Below, piece by piece: positions 42,361-50,740 of a DNA stretch of 64,000 nt. Location: assembly GCA_964541755.1 (NCBI GenBank), contig CAZIRF010000003.1, forward strand, positions 1-64,000, written 5' to 3'. Below the pieces are notes generated by a model, which saw nothing but the letters and a program-made list of their open reading frames with translations, was not told the origin of the DNA and made no database searches. Position 1 is the first letter of the stretch. Every line of letters starts with the position of its first letter. The position numbers and the translations under genes were made by a program. The stretch is from CAZIRF01 sp964541755. Lineage in GTDB: Bacteria; Spirochaetota; Spirochaetia; Treponematales; Breznakiellaceae.

Positions 42361-43734
42361 CTAGCAGCTCATTTTCGTATCAACACGTTTAGAGAGTTCG
42401 GTAATATTATTTACAAACGTTTTCCATTCATTAGGTGATTTTTGTAGCTGATTAAGCCATACAATGATTGCAGCACTTCTGGATTTGATCCAGTCGCAAT
42501 GTAAAGGCGCGGGAATTGATATAGTCGTATTTTCATTATAGTTTGAACCAGCACAGCCATGGCAAATGTGTTTTGCCCAACATTCACTACACTCGACAAT
42601 GTTGATTTTTAATGCACTATCAAGATAACGACGAGTATTATCCAATATAGTTGTATAATCTGAATTTACAGTCCCAAGTGGTTCAATGCCAGGTTTATTT
42701 ACCAACATGAAGCAAGGATATAACTTGCCATCAGGACTAACAGCTGCTTCGAATCCTGCAGGGCAAATTGTTCTAAATTTCTTTTTCTTTATAATTGCCA
42801 TCAAGGTATCGATGAAAGTTGAAGTATTTTTAACTGATTGGTAATTTTTATTTAGAATATTGTCTAAATTATCAATGTCTAATTGAATATATGAATTAAT
42901 CATTTCTGATTTGCTTTCATAAGTCCACGCATCGGGGTCATCACTCTTTATTTGACATGGCACAATGTGTGGCATTTGCGTCTTGAATTCTGTGTCTAAA
43001 AATGTAACATAATCAGACACTGTGAAATTATCTATAATATGATTGGGTGTAATGGATCCTTGTACCATGAAATTCAGACCATCTGTTTTCATGGCTTTAG
43101 CATTTTTTGAAATTAGTTTGAAAGTGCCATTGTGATTATGATCAATACGACATCTGTCGTGGTACTTTGCGGGTCCGTCAATACTAATAGTTATATTAAA
43201 GTGATATTTTTTGAATAACTCCATAACACGTTTGCTATATATTGAACCGTTAGTAATTATTCCAAAATTAATCAATGGATATGTATTTGCTACATGCATA
43301 CATATTTCTTCAATTTCCTTTAATCTTAGTAGAGGTTCTCCGCCAAAAAACATTAACGTTTGGATTGATCCAAATGTATTTACGCAAAGATCAATAGCCT
43401 TTAATGCGTCTTGAACACTCAAGAATTTGTTTTTTATCATGTTTAATTTTTCATCGCTATCCCAGTTCTCATAGCAATAAGTACAGGCGAAATTACAGTC
43501 ATTGGTCATAATAAGCGATAGTCGGTTTAACCCATAAGTTGGTTTTTCTTGACTGCAAAATTGTTCTGTAGAAATGTCTTTACATTCAACTTTGACTTTC
43601 AATAATTGTTCATTTTGTAATTGCATAGATTCAGTAGGGTTGTCACGTACCATGCAAGCCAGTTCCTTGCCGACTTCAAAAAAATCCATTGAAATATCCG
43701 AATACATGATATTTTCATTAATCATATACAACAT
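42361..43734 (-). CDS. SPASM-domain radical SAM peptide maturase
   Basis: A 457-aa enzyme. The radical SAM cluster motif CNFACTYC gives cysteines 80, 84 and 87 for the SAM-binding 4Fe-4S cluster; GGEPLL follows near residue 130. The C-terminal SPASM region has CPAGFEAAVSPDGKLYPC (C-x-G-x4-C type), then CSECWAKHICHGC and a final Cys, enough for two auxiliary clusters. Such enzymes install thioether or C-C cross-links or epimerise residues in ribosomal peptides; two Cys-rich precursor genes lie upstream in the same operon. N-terminal residues may hold a precursor-recognition domain. ATG 43734 is chosen because GAGAGGAG precedes it; ORF AT-content is unusually high. Confidence 0.93.
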   Translation of the reverse strand: MLYMINENIMYSDISMDFFEVGKELACMVRDNPTESMQLQNEQLLKVKVECKDISTEQFCSQEKPTYGLNRLSLIMTNDCNFACTYCYENWDSDEKLNMIKNKFLSVQDALKAIDLCVNTFGSIQTLMFFGGEPLLRLKEIEEICMHVANTYPLINFGIITNGSIYSKRVMELFKKYHFNITISIDGPAKYHDRCRIDHNHNGTFKLISKNAKAMKTDGLNFMVQGSITPNHIIDNFTVSDYVTFLDTEFKTQMPHIVPCQIKSDDPDAWTYESKSEMINSYIQLDIDNLDNILNKNYQSVKNTSTFIDTLMAIIKKKKFRTICPAGFEAAVSPDGKLYPCFMLVNKPGIEPLGTVNSDYTTILDNTRRYLDSALKINIVECSECWAKHICHGCAGSNYNENTTISIPAPLHCDWIKSRSAAIIVWLNQLQKSPNEWKTFVNNITELSKRVDTKMSC

Positions 43735-43746
43735 AAACAACTCCTC

Positions 43747-44730
43747 TCAATATGGAAGGCCGAAGCTCAAGCTGGCCTTGACATTATATTGTCCCATTGG
43801 CTGGTCTGTAAAAGCAAAACCAAATCCAATCGAAGCTGCACAGTACCGGAACTCCTCATTCTTTGTGGAAATGATATTGAATCGCAACTCGACAGCAGGG
43901 GGCAGCCATTCGAAACTGGGGCTGCCTGTCAACGCATAGTAGCCATAATGGGCATACAGACCCAAAGCAAGAAATACTCCGGTGCTCGTAGGTTCGGCAG
44001 TTTCGGGGTTGTGGGTCGTCTGGCTAAAGAGCTCCTTCAACACCATGGACAGGCCTAAAGTTACATACGCATAATCTGCGATGGCCAAATACGGCATGCC
44101 GATATAATGCAACTGCAATAAAGCGGATTCTTCCGGCGCTTCTCCCACGGTGAAGCGGCCTTCGCCTTCAAGAGAGGCCACCAGTTTGTCAATAAAGGGT
44201 AGCCATCCTCCCAGCTTGACTGTCGAACTGAACCATGGATCTATTGACGCGCCCAAGACTACATTGGGTTGAAGACGTATTTGCCAACCGGCAATTGGAT
44301 AAAAATAATCACCTCGGATCTCGCTCAATTCAAGGTAGGGAGAGCATACCCAACGTTCGGTATTTAACGCCTCGATATCGAACCAAAAGCCGCTCTGGAT
44401 ACCGTATTTAAAGAGCTGCTTACGTTCCTGGCTTAATCGAAAAGAAAGACTGAAGCGATTGCTTTTAACAAACTGGTATCCGTTTATCCCTTCGTTTACA
44501 ACCGCATAGGGCACCGTAGCCCAATAGGTATCGCACAACAGACGACTGAAGGGCAGTGTTTCCGGCAGATCAAATGCTGTCATGAGCCCATAGCGACCCT
44601 CAAACCAAGCGGTATTGGTGCTGTCGCTTCCGTTCATTTCAATAATGGGCAGTATGAGTGTTTGTGCAGTGAGAAACAGAGTATTTGTCAAGAAAAAATA
44701 AAAAAGAGGTATTAGTTTATATACTCTCAC
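43747..44730 (-). CDS. Outer-membrane beta-barrel protein in the RiPP operon
   Basis: A 327-aa protein with a signal peptide ending near LTAQT, then amphipathic beta strands throughout and a C-terminal strand ending in aromatic Tyr (SLSFGLPY), the outer-membrane assembly signal. No family recognised. It overlaps the protease gene by 14 nt and ends 12 nt before the radical-SAM start, so it is an integral part of the operon. It could be the outer-membrane exit, receptor or immunity factor for the peptide; inference from position only. Confidence 0.75.
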   Translation of the reverse strand: MRVYKLIPLFYFFLTNTLFLTAQTLILPIIEMNGSDSTNTAWFEGRYGLMTAFDLPETLPFSRLLCDTYWATVPYAVVNEGINGYQFVKSNRFSLSFRLSQERKQLFKYGIQSGFWFDIEALNTERWVCSPYLELSEIRGDYFYPIAGWQIRLQPNVVLGASIDPWFSSTVKLGGWLPFIDKLVASLEGEGRFTVGEAPEESALLQLHYIGMPYLAIADYAYVTLGLSMVLKELFSQTTHNPETAEPTSTGVFLALGLYAHYGYYALTGSPSFEWLPPAVELRFNIISTKNEEFRYCAASIGFGFAFTDQPMGQYNVKASLSFGLPY

Positions 44731-45913
44731 CTTTGAGGCCTCCGAAAAAACTTAGTATTTGTTTTACTTGCAGGAAGACAAGCAGGAAAGACAGGACTAA
44801 AGCTATGCCTAATTTGTGTGGACTGGGAAGTTCGATAGTATAGGCTAACCAATTGGCAAGAAAAAAACCTGCACGTATACTGATGCCGCATATTACCAAT
44901 CGGGAAATAAAAAACAAGCTGATAAATATCTTGTTTACCAAGAGGAGTTTTTTATGTGTCCTTAACATATTAAGTGAGTCTGATTTTATGTCTTGGCTTC
45001 TAAAAATATTGGATGATATAAAATGATATCCGTCTGTTTCGTAAAATGGGTTCAAATTTATAAAACAAAACAAAATATTAATAAAAGCAAGATTAAGGGC
45101 AAATTGAAATTGAGTATTGGTCAATAAGCCAATAAAATAAATTAATGAACCGATGCCTCCCAATAAAAGGTTTACAAGAGGACCGGCCATGCTCACTCTT
45201 GATTTATCCTTCTTGTTTAAGGTGTGGGTTCCGGGTAATTGTACAGAGATATAGTTTTGAAAAATCAAGTAATTCCTGAATTTAACTGAGCGTAACCGAA
45301 TTCCATAGCTGTTTGCGCAAATAATATGTCCCACTTCATGACAAATGATTGCAATCAAGAAAGCCAAAAGGATGCTGAGTGAAGCTTGGTGTAGCATCGC
45401 GTTTGGATAATTCCATATATTCACTTCTTTTATATAGATGATTATTAAAGAACCAATATTGGCAAAAAGGACTGATGCTATGACCGGGAAGAATAATTTT
45501 ACCAATAATGCGGCTGGTTCTGGTTTAAGTATGCCGCTAATTTTAATTTCAAGTAATGTTTTTGTATTACGGCGGAATTCATCTTTGTCTATTGCAAGAG
45601 TGGAATTTGGAGATAATAAAGCGTTGGAAGCAGTAGCCTTTAATGTTGCCAATTTTTTGTGATATAGTAATTCCAAAAAACCGTCAAGCTTGAAATCCTG
45701 ATAATTGTTCTTTATAAATTCTGCCAATGTGTCATATGATTTTGAATTTCGGTTTATTTCAACTAATTGACTAACCAAATTTTGCCATGAAAGAGGCAGC
45801 TTGATGTACTTGTCTTGCTTCAAACTACCCCATAATATAAACTCTTCATTGGAACAATATGAATGTGGGAAAAACTCTAAATCATCACAAAAATCGACTG
45901 AATAAATATCCAT
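44717..45913 (-). CDS. M50-type membrane metalloprotease (YydH-like) of the RiPP locus
   Basis: A 398-aa polytopic membrane protein. Zinc motif HEVGH at 192-196 sits in a hydrophobic segment, and NLNPFYETDGYH (Asp 294) supplies the third metal ligand, as in site-2 proteases. About eight hydrophobic segments follow residue 130. The N-terminal ~95 residues are soluble and could be a winged-helix/PqqD-like leader-binding domain; that is a guess from size and charge. YydH, a putative peptide zinc metalloprotease, is the closest functional analogue. It probably cuts the leader or processed peptide. High AT content, like the maturase. Confidence 0.88.
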   Translation of the reverse strand: MDIYSVDFCDDLEFFPHSYCSNEEFILWGSLKQDKYIKLPLSWQNLVSQLVEINRNSKSYDTLAEFIKNNYQDFKLDGFLELLYHKKLATLKATASNALLSPNSTLAIDKDEFRRNTKTLLEIKISGILKPEPAALLVKLFFPVIASVLFANIGSLIIIYIKEVNIWNYPNAMLHQASLSILLAFLIAIICHEVGHIICANSYGIRLRSVKFRNYLIFQNYISVQLPGTHTLNKKDKSRVSMAGPLVNLLLGGIGSLIYFIGLLTNTQFQFALNLAFINILFCFINLNPFYETDGYHFISSNIFRSQDIKSDSLNMLRTHKKLLLVNKIFISLFFISRLVICGISIRAGFFLANWLAYTIELPSPHKLGIALVLSFLLVFLQVKQILSFFGGLKGESI

Positions 45914-45917
45914 AATA

Positions 45918-47231
45918 TCAATCCAACGTTATCCGATAGAAGTAATCGCTGTATTGGAAATTCTCTTTGGCGAACATGCCGGTTCCGCGACTGGTGCTTC
46001 GACGGCTTGCGATAAGCCCAATTTCGTTATCTGCCAGTATAAAGAGGGGCAGTGACGTTTGCCGTATTGAATTCATCAATTCGCCTTCGTGGGTATCGGG
46101 CGTGAACACGAATTCCTTGGTTTTAAACCCGCTTGCCAAATCAATTTGGACAAGGCGGTTGTCACTCCGTGCCCAGATTTTTCCTTCTTGCGCGGGTATC
46201 GCTACGGGTCGGGACTCGAAGAATGCAGGGCTGGAAAAAAACATGAAGCGTATTTTTTTATCGTTCTTGTACGTCCACAGCAATTCGTAATTTTGATTGA
46301 AACAGTAAAAAATGGAGGGCTCCCCCAAAAGGAGGTAGTCACCGAATTGCTGGGCAGAGGTAAGTACATCCGATGCACTGCTTTTTATTGAAAGTGTTCT
46401 TATGAATTTCAAATCGTTCGAAAGGATCTCTGGTTGTTGTTTCTTGTATAATAATATTATAGAGTCAGCCTCATCCTGTGACCCGTGTATTCGTTGTAGT
46501 TTTGCATATTCCTTTCCCTTGTACTTGGCCAATAACGCGCCTTGCATATCCACTTGTACCAAGTTCTCCTGGTAGCCCAGAACCAAAGAATTGCCTAATG
46601 GAACAAGCTGGGAAAAAAATACTGCAACGATATCGTTTTTTGCTTCCGGAAAGAAAGCGAGACTGGAACGTCTGTTGATGCTTCCGTCCGGATTAAGGGT
46701 AAGCAGGCTTTGGCGGCCAAGGTCCCAGACAATTAACTGTTCCTTGTTCTCATCAAGGCAGATACGGAAGATATCAATATTTTCCGATGGGAAGCCATTA
46801 TCAAAATATAGTCGGCTTGTTCGAAGGCCGGACGCGTTATCTTGACGCTCGCCATCCCGGTAGGTCCAGTCGAGGGAACCGTTCTGTGTGTTCAATGAGA
46901 ATATTTGATTGGTCCCGACCACGATGACGCTGTCGTTCCACAACAAATAGTCGAGTACCGGTTCGCCGACATAGACGGTCCAACGCAGGCTTTGAGTTGA
47001 GAAATCAAAGAGACTCACTTGATCGGAGGTCGCGACCTTCATTCCGAAGGATTGTCCCGACAGAACGGCGTACTCTGTGTTGCTGATTGAAGATGCAGAG
47101 TTGGAAGGATCCAAACTTATGGTAGTGGATTGATTTTCCGGGTAGCTGGTTACCAAGGTTTCCTGGAGAAGGGTCTGTGCGCCAAGAGGGACAATACAGA
47201 CAAAAAACAGGAGTGTAGAAAATAATTTCAT
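45918..47231 (-). CDS. Secreted PQQ-like beta-propeller protein, copy 1
   Basis: A 437-aa exported protein: signal peptide to GAQ, then repeated beta-propeller blades of the PQQ/WD type (FSLNTQNGSLDWTYRDG, LLTLNPDGSINRRSS, VQVDMQGALLAKYKG, YELLWTYKNDKKIR). There is no catalytic signature. Nearly the same protein is encoded at 47888-49201: residues about 20-240 appear identical and later regions differ at scattered positions. I use ATG 47231, which gives both copies the same length. It is 4 nt from the protease start, so they are coupled. Confidence 0.82.
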   Translation of the reverse strand: MKLFSTLLFFVCIVPLGAQTLLQETLVTSYPENQSTTISLDPSNSASSISNTEYAVLSGQSFGMKVATSDQVSLFDFSTQSLRWTVYVGEPVLDYLLWNDSVIVVGTNQIFSLNTQNGSLDWTYRDGERQDNASGLRTSRLYFDNGFPSENIDIFRICLDENKEQLIVWDLGRQSLLTLNPDGSINRRSSLAFFPEAKNDIVAVFFSQLVPLGNSLVLGYQENLVQVDMQGALLAKYKGKEYAKLQRIHGSQDEADSIILLYKKQQPEILSNDLKFIRTLSIKSSASDVLTSAQQFGDYLLLGEPSIFYCFNQNYELLWTYKNDKKIRFMFFSSPAFFESRPVAIPAQEGKIWARSDNRLVQIDLASGFKTKEFVFTPDTHEGELMNSIRQTSLPLFILADNEIGLIASRRSTSRGTGMFAKENFQYSDYFYRITLD

Positions 47232-47273
47232 GTAACCTCGCAATACGTTATTAATATTCGGAAATTAATTAAT

Positions 47274-47312
47274 AAATTCCGGAAGGTCAAAGATTCAGAC
47301 CTCCCGGAATTT
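47274..47312 (-). terminator. Strong hairpin after the precursor genes
   Basis: Arms 47274-47288 and 47298-47312 pair over 15 positions with one mismatch around a 9-nt loop, 14 nt after the second precursor's stop. It lacks a pure U-run, so it may be a partial terminator or a 3' stabiliser that yields more precursor mRNA than enzyme mRNA. Confidence 0.6.
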
Positions 47313-47326
47313 ACTAACGAATGAGA

Positions 47327-47470
47327 TTAGGCGAAGCAGAAAAACCCGGCGCATAATGCGCCACAGCCAGCGCCACCGCAACCTGTTCCACACCCCAAGC
47401 CCCATCCTGCGTTTTCATTTGATTCTTCGATGATCTGAAGCTCATCCAGTTCAATTTTCTTGAGTTCCAT
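47327..47470 (-). CDS. RiPP precursor peptide 2 (47 aa, Cys/Gly-rich core)
   Basis: Leader MELKKIELDELQIIEES is followed by a short NENAGW junction and a core with five Cys in the spacing C-x3-C-x4-C-x3-C-x4-C, Gly/Ala between and FCFA at the end. GGAGAG lies 7 nt before the ATG. The first precursor has an equivalent leader and the same Cys spacing. Acidic, helical leaders of this sort are recognised by maturases; the Cys residues would be cross-linked by the radical-SAM enzyme (inference). It starts 20 nt after the first precursor's stop. Confidence 0.88.
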   Translation of the reverse strand: MELKKIELDELQIIEESNENAGWGLGCGTGCGGAGCGALCAGFFCFA

Positions 47471-47490
47471 AATAATCTCTCCTTTATTCA

Positions 47491-47637
47491 TTACCACCAA
47501 TTACAGAGCCCGCCGCCACATCCGCCGCCACAAATAGCTCCACCACATAATGTTCCGCAAAAAACCCCTCCAGCAAGGTTATCAACAGACTCCTCAATAA
47601 CAGTTAACTCTTGCAGATCAATTTTCCTGAGTTCCAT
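47491..47637 (-). CDS. RiPP precursor peptide 1 (48 aa, Cys/Gly-rich core)
   Basis: Leader MELRKIDLQELTVIEES, then VDNLAGG, a possible double-glycine cleavage point, and a core beginning VFCGTLCGGAIC. Its five Cys follow C-x3-C-x4-C-x3-C-x4-C, exactly as in precursor 2, and the peptide ends NWW. GGAGG precedes the ATG at good spacing, and a TATAAT box lies at 47674-47669. The repeat unit is nine residues (C-G-x-x-C-G-G-x-x). Together with precursor 2 it is the likely substrate of the maturase and protease. Confidence 0.9.
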   Translation of the reverse strand: MELRKIDLQELTVIEESVDNLAGGVFCGTLCGGAICGGGCGGGLCNWW

Positions 47638-47887
47638 ACTTCCTCCAAAATAGTATTTACTGGCCAGTATTATACAATTGGAACATTGTTTTTTTTTTTT
47701 GTCAAATAGAAAAATATTAATGGAATAAATGGTATAATTTCTGCCTCTAAAATATCATAATTCTCCAATAACACATACATTCTCAATAAGACATCTGGCT
47801 GCTTAATTAAGTATATATATTGGTTTAAAGTGAACACCCCTTCGTGTAAATAATATAATAGATACTGTTGATTGTATCTGTATTCAA
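47638..47887. promoter_or_regulatory. AT-rich region holding the precursor-gene promoter
   Basis: On the minus strand TATAAT (47674-47669) lies about 32 nt before the first precursor ATG. The -35 position falls in an A-tract; TTGACA at 47705-47700 is 25 nt away, too far for a normal spacer. No convincing gene lies here; a 73-codon TTG-started frame overlaps the propeller stop but has no RBS. Confidence 0.5.
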
Positions 47888-49201
47888 TCAATCCAATCGT
47901 ATTCGGTAGAAGTAATCGCTGTATTGGAAATTCTCCTTGGCAAACATACCGGTGCCGCGACTGGTGCTTCGACGGCTTGAGACAAGTCCAATTTCGTTGT
48001 CGCCCAGTAAAAAGAGTGGCATCGATGTTTGCCGTAAGGAATTGAGCATAGCTCCTTCGTGAGAGTCGGGTGTGAACACGAATTCCTTGGTTTTAATCCC
48101 GCTTGCTAAATCAATTTGGACGAGGCGGTTGTCACTCCGTGCCCAGATTTTTCCTTCTTGCACGGGTATCGCTACGGGTCGGGATTCAAAGAAAGCTGGG
48201 CTGGAAAACAACATGAAGCGTATTTTTTTATCGTTCTTGTACGTCCACAGCAATTTGTAATTTCGATCGAAACAGTAAAAAATGGAGGGCTCCCCCAAAA
48301 GGAGGTAGTCACCGAATTGTTGGGCAGAGGTAAGTACATCCGATGCACTGCTTTTTATTGAAAGCGTTATGACCAGTTTCAAATCGTTCGATAGGATCTC
48401 GGGTTGTTGCTTCTTGTATAATAATATTAAAGAGTCAGCCTCGTCCTGTGACCCGTTTATTCGTTGTAGTTTTGCATATTCCTTGCCCTTGTACTTGGCC
48501 AATAACGCGCCTTGCATATCCACTTGTACCAAGTTCTCCTGGTAGCCCAGAACCAAAGAATTGCCTAATGGAACAAGCTGGGAAAAAAATACTGCAACGA
48601 TATCGTTTTTTGCTTCCGGAAAGAAAGCGAGACTGGAACGTCTGTTGATGCTTCCGTCCGGATTAAGGGTAAGCAGGCTTTGGCGGCCAAGGTCCCAGAC
48701 AATTAACTGTTCCTTGTTCTCATCAAGGCAGATACGGAAGATATCAATATTTTCCGATGGGAAGCCATTATCAAAATATAGTCGGCTTGTTCGAAGGCCG
48801 GACGCGTTATCTTGACGCTCGCCATCCCGGTAGGTCCAGTCGAGGGAACCGTTCTGTGTGTTCAATGAGAATATTTGATTGGTCCCGACCACGATGACGC
48901 TGTCGTTCCACAACAAATAGTCGAGTACCGGTTCGCCGACATAGACGGTCCAACGCAGGCTTTGAGTTGAGAAATCAAAGAGACTCACTTGATCGGAGGT
49001 CGCGACCTTCATTCCGAAGGATTGTCCCGACAGGACGGCGTACTCTGTGTTGCTGATTGAAGACGCAGAGTTGGAAGGATCCAAACTTATGGTAGTGGAT
49101 TGATTTTCCGGGTAGCTCGTTACAAAGGTTTCCTGGAGAATGGTCTGTGCACCAAGGGGTACCATGCAAATAAGGAATAGCAGTGCAGATAATGCCTTCA
49201 T
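47888..49201 (-). CDS. Secreted PQQ-like beta-propeller protein, copy 2
   Basis: A 437-aa paralogue of the 45918-47231 protein, placed upstream of the precursor genes. The signal peptide region differs (MKALSALLFLICMVPLGAQ) while the segment after it is almost unchanged for more than 600 bp at the DNA level, pointing to very recent duplication or gene conversion. Upstream sequences also match (AATATTAATA and ACGTATTGCGAGG), so the duplicated unit includes the leader. It may be the first gene of the RiPP operon. Confidence 0.82.
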   Translation of the reverse strand: MKALSALLFLICMVPLGAQTILQETFVTSYPENQSTTISLDPSNSASSISNTEYAVLSGQSFGMKVATSDQVSLFDFSTQSLRWTVYVGEPVLDYLLWNDSVIVVGTNQIFSLNTQNGSLDWTYRDGERQDNASGLRTSRLYFDNGFPSENIDIFRICLDENKEQLIVWDLGRQSLLTLNPDGSINRRSSLAFFPEAKNDIVAVFFSQLVPLGNSLVLGYQENLVQVDMQGALLAKYKGKEYAKLQRINGSQDEADSLILLYKKQQPEILSNDLKLVITLSIKSSASDVLTSAQQFGDYLLLGEPSIFYCFDRNYKLLWTYKNDKKIRFMLFSSPAFFESRPVAIPVQEGKIWARSDNRLVQIDLASGIKTKEFVFTPDSHEGAMLNSLRQTSMPLFLLGDNEIGLVSSRRSTSRGTGMFAKENFQYSDYFYRIRLD

Positions 49202-49300
49202 GAATGCCTCGCAATACGTTTTTCGGTATTAATATTTGGGTGCATTTCGAGTTTACCTCAATTCACTCGGAAATCCGCGTCTTTATCAGCATGAATTTCT

Positions 49301-50734
49301 TTATGTCCTCTCTTCCAGCGCTTCCCGCAGGGCGGCGCGGTCGATGCCCCAGTTGCGGCCGAAGCGGGCGAGGAGTCTGTCGCTTAAAGCCATGAAGTCC
49401 TCAAAGGCGTTTTCGTCGCAGGGGAGCAGGGCCGGGACGAGGTCGTCGAAGTGGCCGCGGTTGACAATGAGTTCCCAGAAGCGGGCGAAATTCTTGAGGC
49501 GGTCGAGTTCCGTGCGGGAGAGGCAGGGGGTCTCAATAACTTCGTAGGGGGGATCGGGCTGATAGCGGGCCCCGTCGTCACTGGCGGCGAGGGGGGTGCC
49601 CGGGAGGCGCTTCAAGACACCCAGTTGAATTTCGCCGGGCCGTTCGCGCCACAGGCGATTGAAACCCGCGCCAAAGGAAGCGAAGTCTTCGCCGGGGAGC
49701 CCGGCGATAAGATCGGCGTGGATGATGGCCTTTGTGTGCTCGCGCAGGAAGCGCAGGGTTTCGAGTTCGCGCTCCGGGTCGCTTGCGCGGTGGATGGCCT
49801 TCGCGACGGCGGGGTTGAAGGTCTGAATGCCTATCTCGAGGCGCAGGGTTCCCGGCTGGAAGCGGGTGAGTAGCTCGCGCAGCTCGAGGGGGAAGCGCGC
49901 GGGGACCATCTCGAAGTGGACGAACATGCCGGGCTCAAGGCGTTCGAGGAAGAACTCGAGAATTGTCCGGGCCCGCTCGATATCCAGATTGAAGGTGCGG
50001 TCGAGGAATTTGAAGGACTTGGCCCCCCGCGCGATGAGGTCTTCCATATCGGTTAGAAATTCGTTTAGGGCGACGGTACGCACCGCGCGGTCGCGGGATG
50101 AAAGGCAAAAGCGGCAGCCGAAGGGGCAGCCCCGCGAAGCCTCCATATAGGTGAGTTTTCGCGCGAGGTCTTCGTTTGTATAGAGGCGGTAGGCCCGGTC
50201 TATCCCGGCGAGGTCTACGGGGAGGGCCTCGATGATGCGGCCGCCAGGGCCAGTGCGGCTCGCGACCGATGGGGGAAAGTCCGGCTCGCGACCGGCGAGA
50301 AGGGCTGTACAGAGCTCGCGGAAGGCGTGTTCGCCCTCGCCGCGTATAAGCCAATCGGTGCGTTGCAGTATGGGGGCGTCCTCTTCCAGCCAGGAGACCT
50401 CGGGGCCGCCCATCACAATGACGGGCCGTGGCCCGTGGCTTGGCTGCTGACCGCCTTCTGGCGTCGGGGCTGGACTATCAGCATGCCAATACTCTTCCAG
50501 GACATCGAGGAGTTCGATGGTGGCCGCGTGATTCCAGATGGAGACCGAAAGGGCGAGGATGCGGGGTTTGGCGGCGAGAATGGCCGCGACCTTTTCGGCC
50601 AAGGGCTGGCGCAGGGCGAACTCGAGAATGGCCGCATCCCCCTCGAGGGCCCCCAGATTGGCCGTGAGGAGGCGCAGGGCGTACGAGGGGTGAATCCACT
50701 TTGCGTTGATGGTCGAAAGGACGATGGCGCTCAC
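49301..50734 (-). CDS. B12-binding-domain radical SAM protein (DUF4080)
   Basis: A 477-aa enzyme. Residues 1-190 form a cobalamin-binding-like Rossmann domain (ALSVSIWNHAATIELLDVL, VIVMGGPEVSW). The radical SAM motif CPFGCRFC lies near residue 205, and the C-terminal ~110 residues are DUF4080-like. Members of this group are widespread and poorly characterised; a role in modification of lipid, tRNA or cofactors is possible. No GC shift: it belongs with the chromosome, not with the adjacent RiPP island. GTG start. Confidence 0.88.
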   Translation of the reverse strand: MSAIVLSTINAKWIHPSYALRLLTANLGALEGDAAILEFALRQPLAEKVAAILAAKPRILALSVSIWNHAATIELLDVLEEYWHADSPAPTPEGGQQPSHGPRPVIVMGGPEVSWLEEDAPILQRTDWLIRGEGEHAFRELCTALLAGREPDFPPSVASRTGPGGRIIEALPVDLAGIDRAYRLYTNEDLARKLTYMEASRGCPFGCRFCLSSRDRAVRTVALNEFLTDMEDLIARGAKSFKFLDRTFNLDIERARTILEFFLERLEPGMFVHFEMVPARFPLELRELLTRFQPGTLRLEIGIQTFNPAVAKAIHRASDPERELETLRFLREHTKAIIHADLIAGLPGEDFASFGAGFNRLWRERPGEIQLGVLKRLPGTPLAASDDGARYQPDPPYEVIETPCLSRTELDRLKNFARFWELIVNRGHFDDLVPALLPCDENAFEDFMALSDRLLARFGRNWGIDRAALREALEERT

Positions 50735-50740
50735 GGCAGC

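Noticed and set aside
47700..47705. TTGACA as the -35 of the precursor promoter
   Set aside because: The spacer to TATAAT is 25 nt, beyond the workable range; the A-tract at the correct distance is more likely.
47670..47891. 73-codon TTG-started frame between the propeller and the first precursor
   Set aside because: It overlaps the propeller stop, has no ribosome-binding site, is in very AT-rich DNA, and runs through the precursor promoter.
40728..49201. Alternative reading as a quinohemoprotein amine dehydrogenase (Qhp) locus because of the SPASM enzyme and propellers
   Set aside because: Small Cys-rich peptides have a cleavable-type leader and repeated spacing, no heme-binding CxxCH subunit is present, and the propellers are secreted duplicates without the catalytic features.
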